This document shows, in pieces, positions 62,530-64,000 of a stretch of 64,000 nucleotides of DNA. The position numbers were made by a program, and so were the translations under genes. Below the pieces are notes generated by a model. It ran no database searches. It saw only the letters and a list, made by a program, of their open reading frames with translations, and was not told the origin of the DNA. The stretch covers positions 1,116,001 to 1,180,000 of the forward strand of contig CAWIKR010000002.1 in NCBI GenBank assembly GCA_963836775.1, in the 5' to 3' direction. The stretch's first letter is position 1. The number at the start of each line of letters is the position of its first letter. Source of the stretch: DASQPR01 sp963836775 (GTDB lineage Bacteria > Actinomycetota > Actinomycetes > Mycobacteriales > Micromonosporaceae).

Positions 62530-62755
62530 GATGATTGATTCAAGTGCGCCGGCGCTGCGCCGCGCCGACAGCGGAGCCTATCCGATGTCGGCGTACAGAC
62601 CGATGTTCAGGCGTTGAGTTACATTCGCTAGGGACCAACCCCGCCGCGGTCGTTTCGTGCAAATGCTAATAACTCCGGCGAACCATCAGATTGTCGTCAA
62701 CTCGCGCGCCCAACGAAAGCAAACGTGCGAAGCGAACGTGCTGAACTGCCCAGAG

Positions 62756-63388
62756 TTAGAACCGGGGCATGCCGCCGAACTGACGGTCGCCGGCATCGCC
62801 CAGCCCCGGAACGATGAACATCCGGTCGTTCAGCTCCCGGTCGATGGACGCGGTGATCAGGCGGATCGGCAATCCACTATGGGCGATCCGGTCGATCCCG
62901 GCCGGCGCCGCCAGCGCGCAGCACACGATGATGTCCGTGCACCCGCGCGAGGCGAGCAGCCGGCAGCAGTGCTCCAGCGAACCACCGGTGGCCAGCATCG
63001 GGTCCAGCACCAGGACCGGCAGGCCGGTCAGATCGGTGGGCAGCGACTCCATGTAGGCGCGCGGCTCGAACGTGTGCTCGTCCCGCGCCAGCCCGACGAA
63101 CCCCATCGAGGACTCCGGCAGAAGAGCCAGGGCGGCGTCGGCCATGCCCAGCCCGGCCCGGAGCACCGGCACGATCAACGGCGGGTTGGCCAGCCGAGTG
63201 CCTTCAGCCACATCGACCGGGGTCTGGACCGGAAACTTCTCCACCGCGAACATCCGCGCCGCTTCGTAGACGAGCATGGTCGTCAGCTCGGTGAGGGCGG
63301 CCCGGAAGGTGCCCGAGTCGGTGCGCGAATCGCGCATAGCGGTCAGCCGCGACTGGGCCAGGGGATGGTCCACGACGAGTACGTCCAC
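62756..63388 (-). CDS. upp: Uracil phosphoribosyltransferase
   Basis: A 210-residue enzyme that makes UMP from uracil and PRPP. It begins DVLVVDHPLAQSRLTAMRD, and has PPLIVPVLRAGLGMADAALALLP, GFVGLARDEHTFEPRAYMESLP, the PRPP loop VLVLDPMLATGGSLEH and the uracil-binding end VPGLGDAGDRQFGGMPRF. GTG 63388 is preceded by TACGTT at seven bases and matches relatives; a TTG at 63397 is an alternative. It works with the uracil permease at 37.9 kb. Confidence 0.95.
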   Translation of the reverse strand: MDVLVVDHPLAQSRLTAMRDSRTDSGTFRAALTELTTMLVYEAARMFAVEKFPVQTPVDVAEGTRLANPPLIVPVLRAGLGMADAALALLPESSMGFVGLARDEHTFEPRAYMESLPTDLTGLPVLVLDPMLATGGSLEHCCRLLASRGCTDIIVCCALAAPAGIDRIAHSGLPIRLITASIDRELNDRMFIVPGLGDAGDRQFGGMPRF

Positions 63389-63429
63389 GTGTGACAACGT
63401 ACTGCAAGATCAGGTCCCGCAGGCGTGGG

Positions 63430-63435
63430 TAGACT
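63430..63435 (+). promoter_or_regulatory. -10 box for leaderless deoC
   Basis: TAGACT lies seven bases before the ATG at 63443. Confidence 0.5.
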
Positions 63436-63442
63436 CAACGAC

Positions 63443-64000
63443 ATGACAGTCACAGCGACGTCGCTGTCCGAAATAACCCGGTCAGACGCCGCCCTCCGCA
63501 CATTTCTGCATGGTCTTCCCGGCGTGGACGCGGTTGGCGCGGACGCCCGGGCGGCGATGTTGTCCACCCGATCCATCAAGACCACGGCCAAGGCCTACGC
63601 GATCGATCTCGCGATCCGCATGGTCGACCTGACCACCCTCGAAGGCGCCGACACCCCGGGCAAGATCCGAGCACTGTGTGCCAAGGCACAACGGCCGGAC
63701 CCGACCGCCCCGGACTGCCCTCCGGTCGCCGCCGTCTGTGTCTACCCGTCGATGGTCGCCACCGCCGCCGAATCGCTGGCCGGCTCCGGCGTCCACATCG
63801 CCAGCGTGGCCACCGCCTTCCCGTCCGGGCAGGCGCCGCTCTCGGTCAAGCTGGACGACACCAAGGCCGCGGTCGCCGCCGGCGCCGACGAGATCGACAT
63901 GGTGATCAACCGGGGCGCGTTCCTGTCCGGCCGCTATATGGAGGTCTTCGACGAGATCGTCGCCATCAAGGAGGCCTGCGGCACCGCCCATCTCAAGGTC
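63443..64000 (+). CDS. deoC: Deoxyribose-phosphate aldolase (N-terminal part)
   Basis: The gene continues past the right edge; 186 residues are present. After a helical N-terminal arm come IRMVDLTTLEGADTPGKIRALCAKA, AAVCVYPSMVATAAESL, HIASVATAFPSGQAPLSVKLDDT and AGADEIDMVINRGAFLSGRY, typical of DeoC; the Asp of DEIDMV is catalytic. The Schiff-base Lys of the later strand is not reached. It splits deoxyribose-5-phosphate into glyceraldehyde-3-phosphate and acetaldehyde in nucleoside catabolism. Confidence 0.93.
   Translation, partial: MTVTATSLSEITRSDAALRTFLHGLPGVDAVGADARAAMLSTRSIKTTAKAYAIDLAIRMVDLTTLEGADTPGKIRALCAKAQRPDPTAPDCPPVAAVCVYPSMVATAAESLAGSGVHIASVATAFPSGQAPLSVKLDDTKAAVAAGADEIDMVINRGAFLSGRYMEVFDEIVAIKEACGTAHLKV

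Overview
This window is GC-rich and densely coded on both strands, with frequent GTG starts and many starts that look leaderless (a TANNNT box 6-8 bases before the start codon). It has actinobacterial signatures: a three-part acyl-CoA carboxylase (AccA/AccD/AccE), LpdA, a Z-farnesyl-diphosphate synthase, GTP-dependent PEP carboxykinase, an XseA-XseB-DUF4245-GlpX cluster and a PknB-like kinase. Two blocks recall the Mycobacterium tuberculosis gene order from memory: ychF/ispH/xseA/xseB/DUF4245/glpX/phoH2/Z-FPP synthase (Rv1112 to Rv1086), and gtrA/PH protein/birA/accD5/accE5/maf/accA3, then lpdA/Rv3304/amiB/pmmB/upp (Rv3277 to Rv3309). I place it in the class Actinomycetes, outside the mycobacteria, and cannot name the genus.

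Layout. 1-1760: end of sdhA, sdhB and a strong terminator. 1.8-9.3 kb: Nudix hydrolase, pterin-dehydratase-like protein, a shattered secreted serine protease, mutarotase, ychF and small metabolic genes. 9.3-11.4 kb: alkylation-repair operon (Ada-AlkA fusion, Ogt). 11.4-15.3 kb: heterodimeric ABC exporter. 15.3-28.1 kb: repeat-tailed protein, RmuC, ispH, xseAB, glpX, transporter, rhomboid protease, lytic enzyme, PhoH and Z-FPP synthase. 28.2-32.2 kb: pckG, two GtrA proteins, MaoC. 32.2-45.9 kb: PH protein, birA, accD, accE, uracil permease, maf, methyltransferase, endonuclease V, drug ABC transporter with a PadR regulator, and accA. 46.0-47.4 kb: a short threonyl-tRNA-synthetase-like gene behind a threonine leader peptide and terminator. 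47.4-64 kb: lpdA, small hypotheticals, DUF4349 lipoprotein, M20 amidohydrolase, methylmalonyl-CoA mutase subunit, Ser/Thr kinase, phosphosugar mutase, GtrA and glycosyltransferases, upp and the start of deoC.

How it works together. AccA, AccD and AccE form a biotin-dependent acyl-CoA carboxylase that BirA biotinylates; with the methylmalonyl-CoA mutase subunit this suggests propionyl-CoA assimilation into succinyl-CoA, joining the TCA step of SdhAB. PckG and GlpX supply gluconeogenesis. Upp, the uracil permease and DeoC serve nucleoside salvage. GtrA proteins, a GT2 synthase and a GT-C membrane protein fit polyprenyl-phosphate-sugar chemistry.

Two cautions. Many genes, including housekeeping ones (accD, pckG, birA, Z-FPP synthase, one exporter half), are broken by single-base frameshifts, often in short G/C runs, so consensus errors are likelier than real decay. 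The most interesting signal is a probable ribosome-mediated attenuator: a 19-codon leaderless peptide with three consecutive ACG threonine codons, followed by a GC-rich terminator, ahead of the short ThrRS-like gene.
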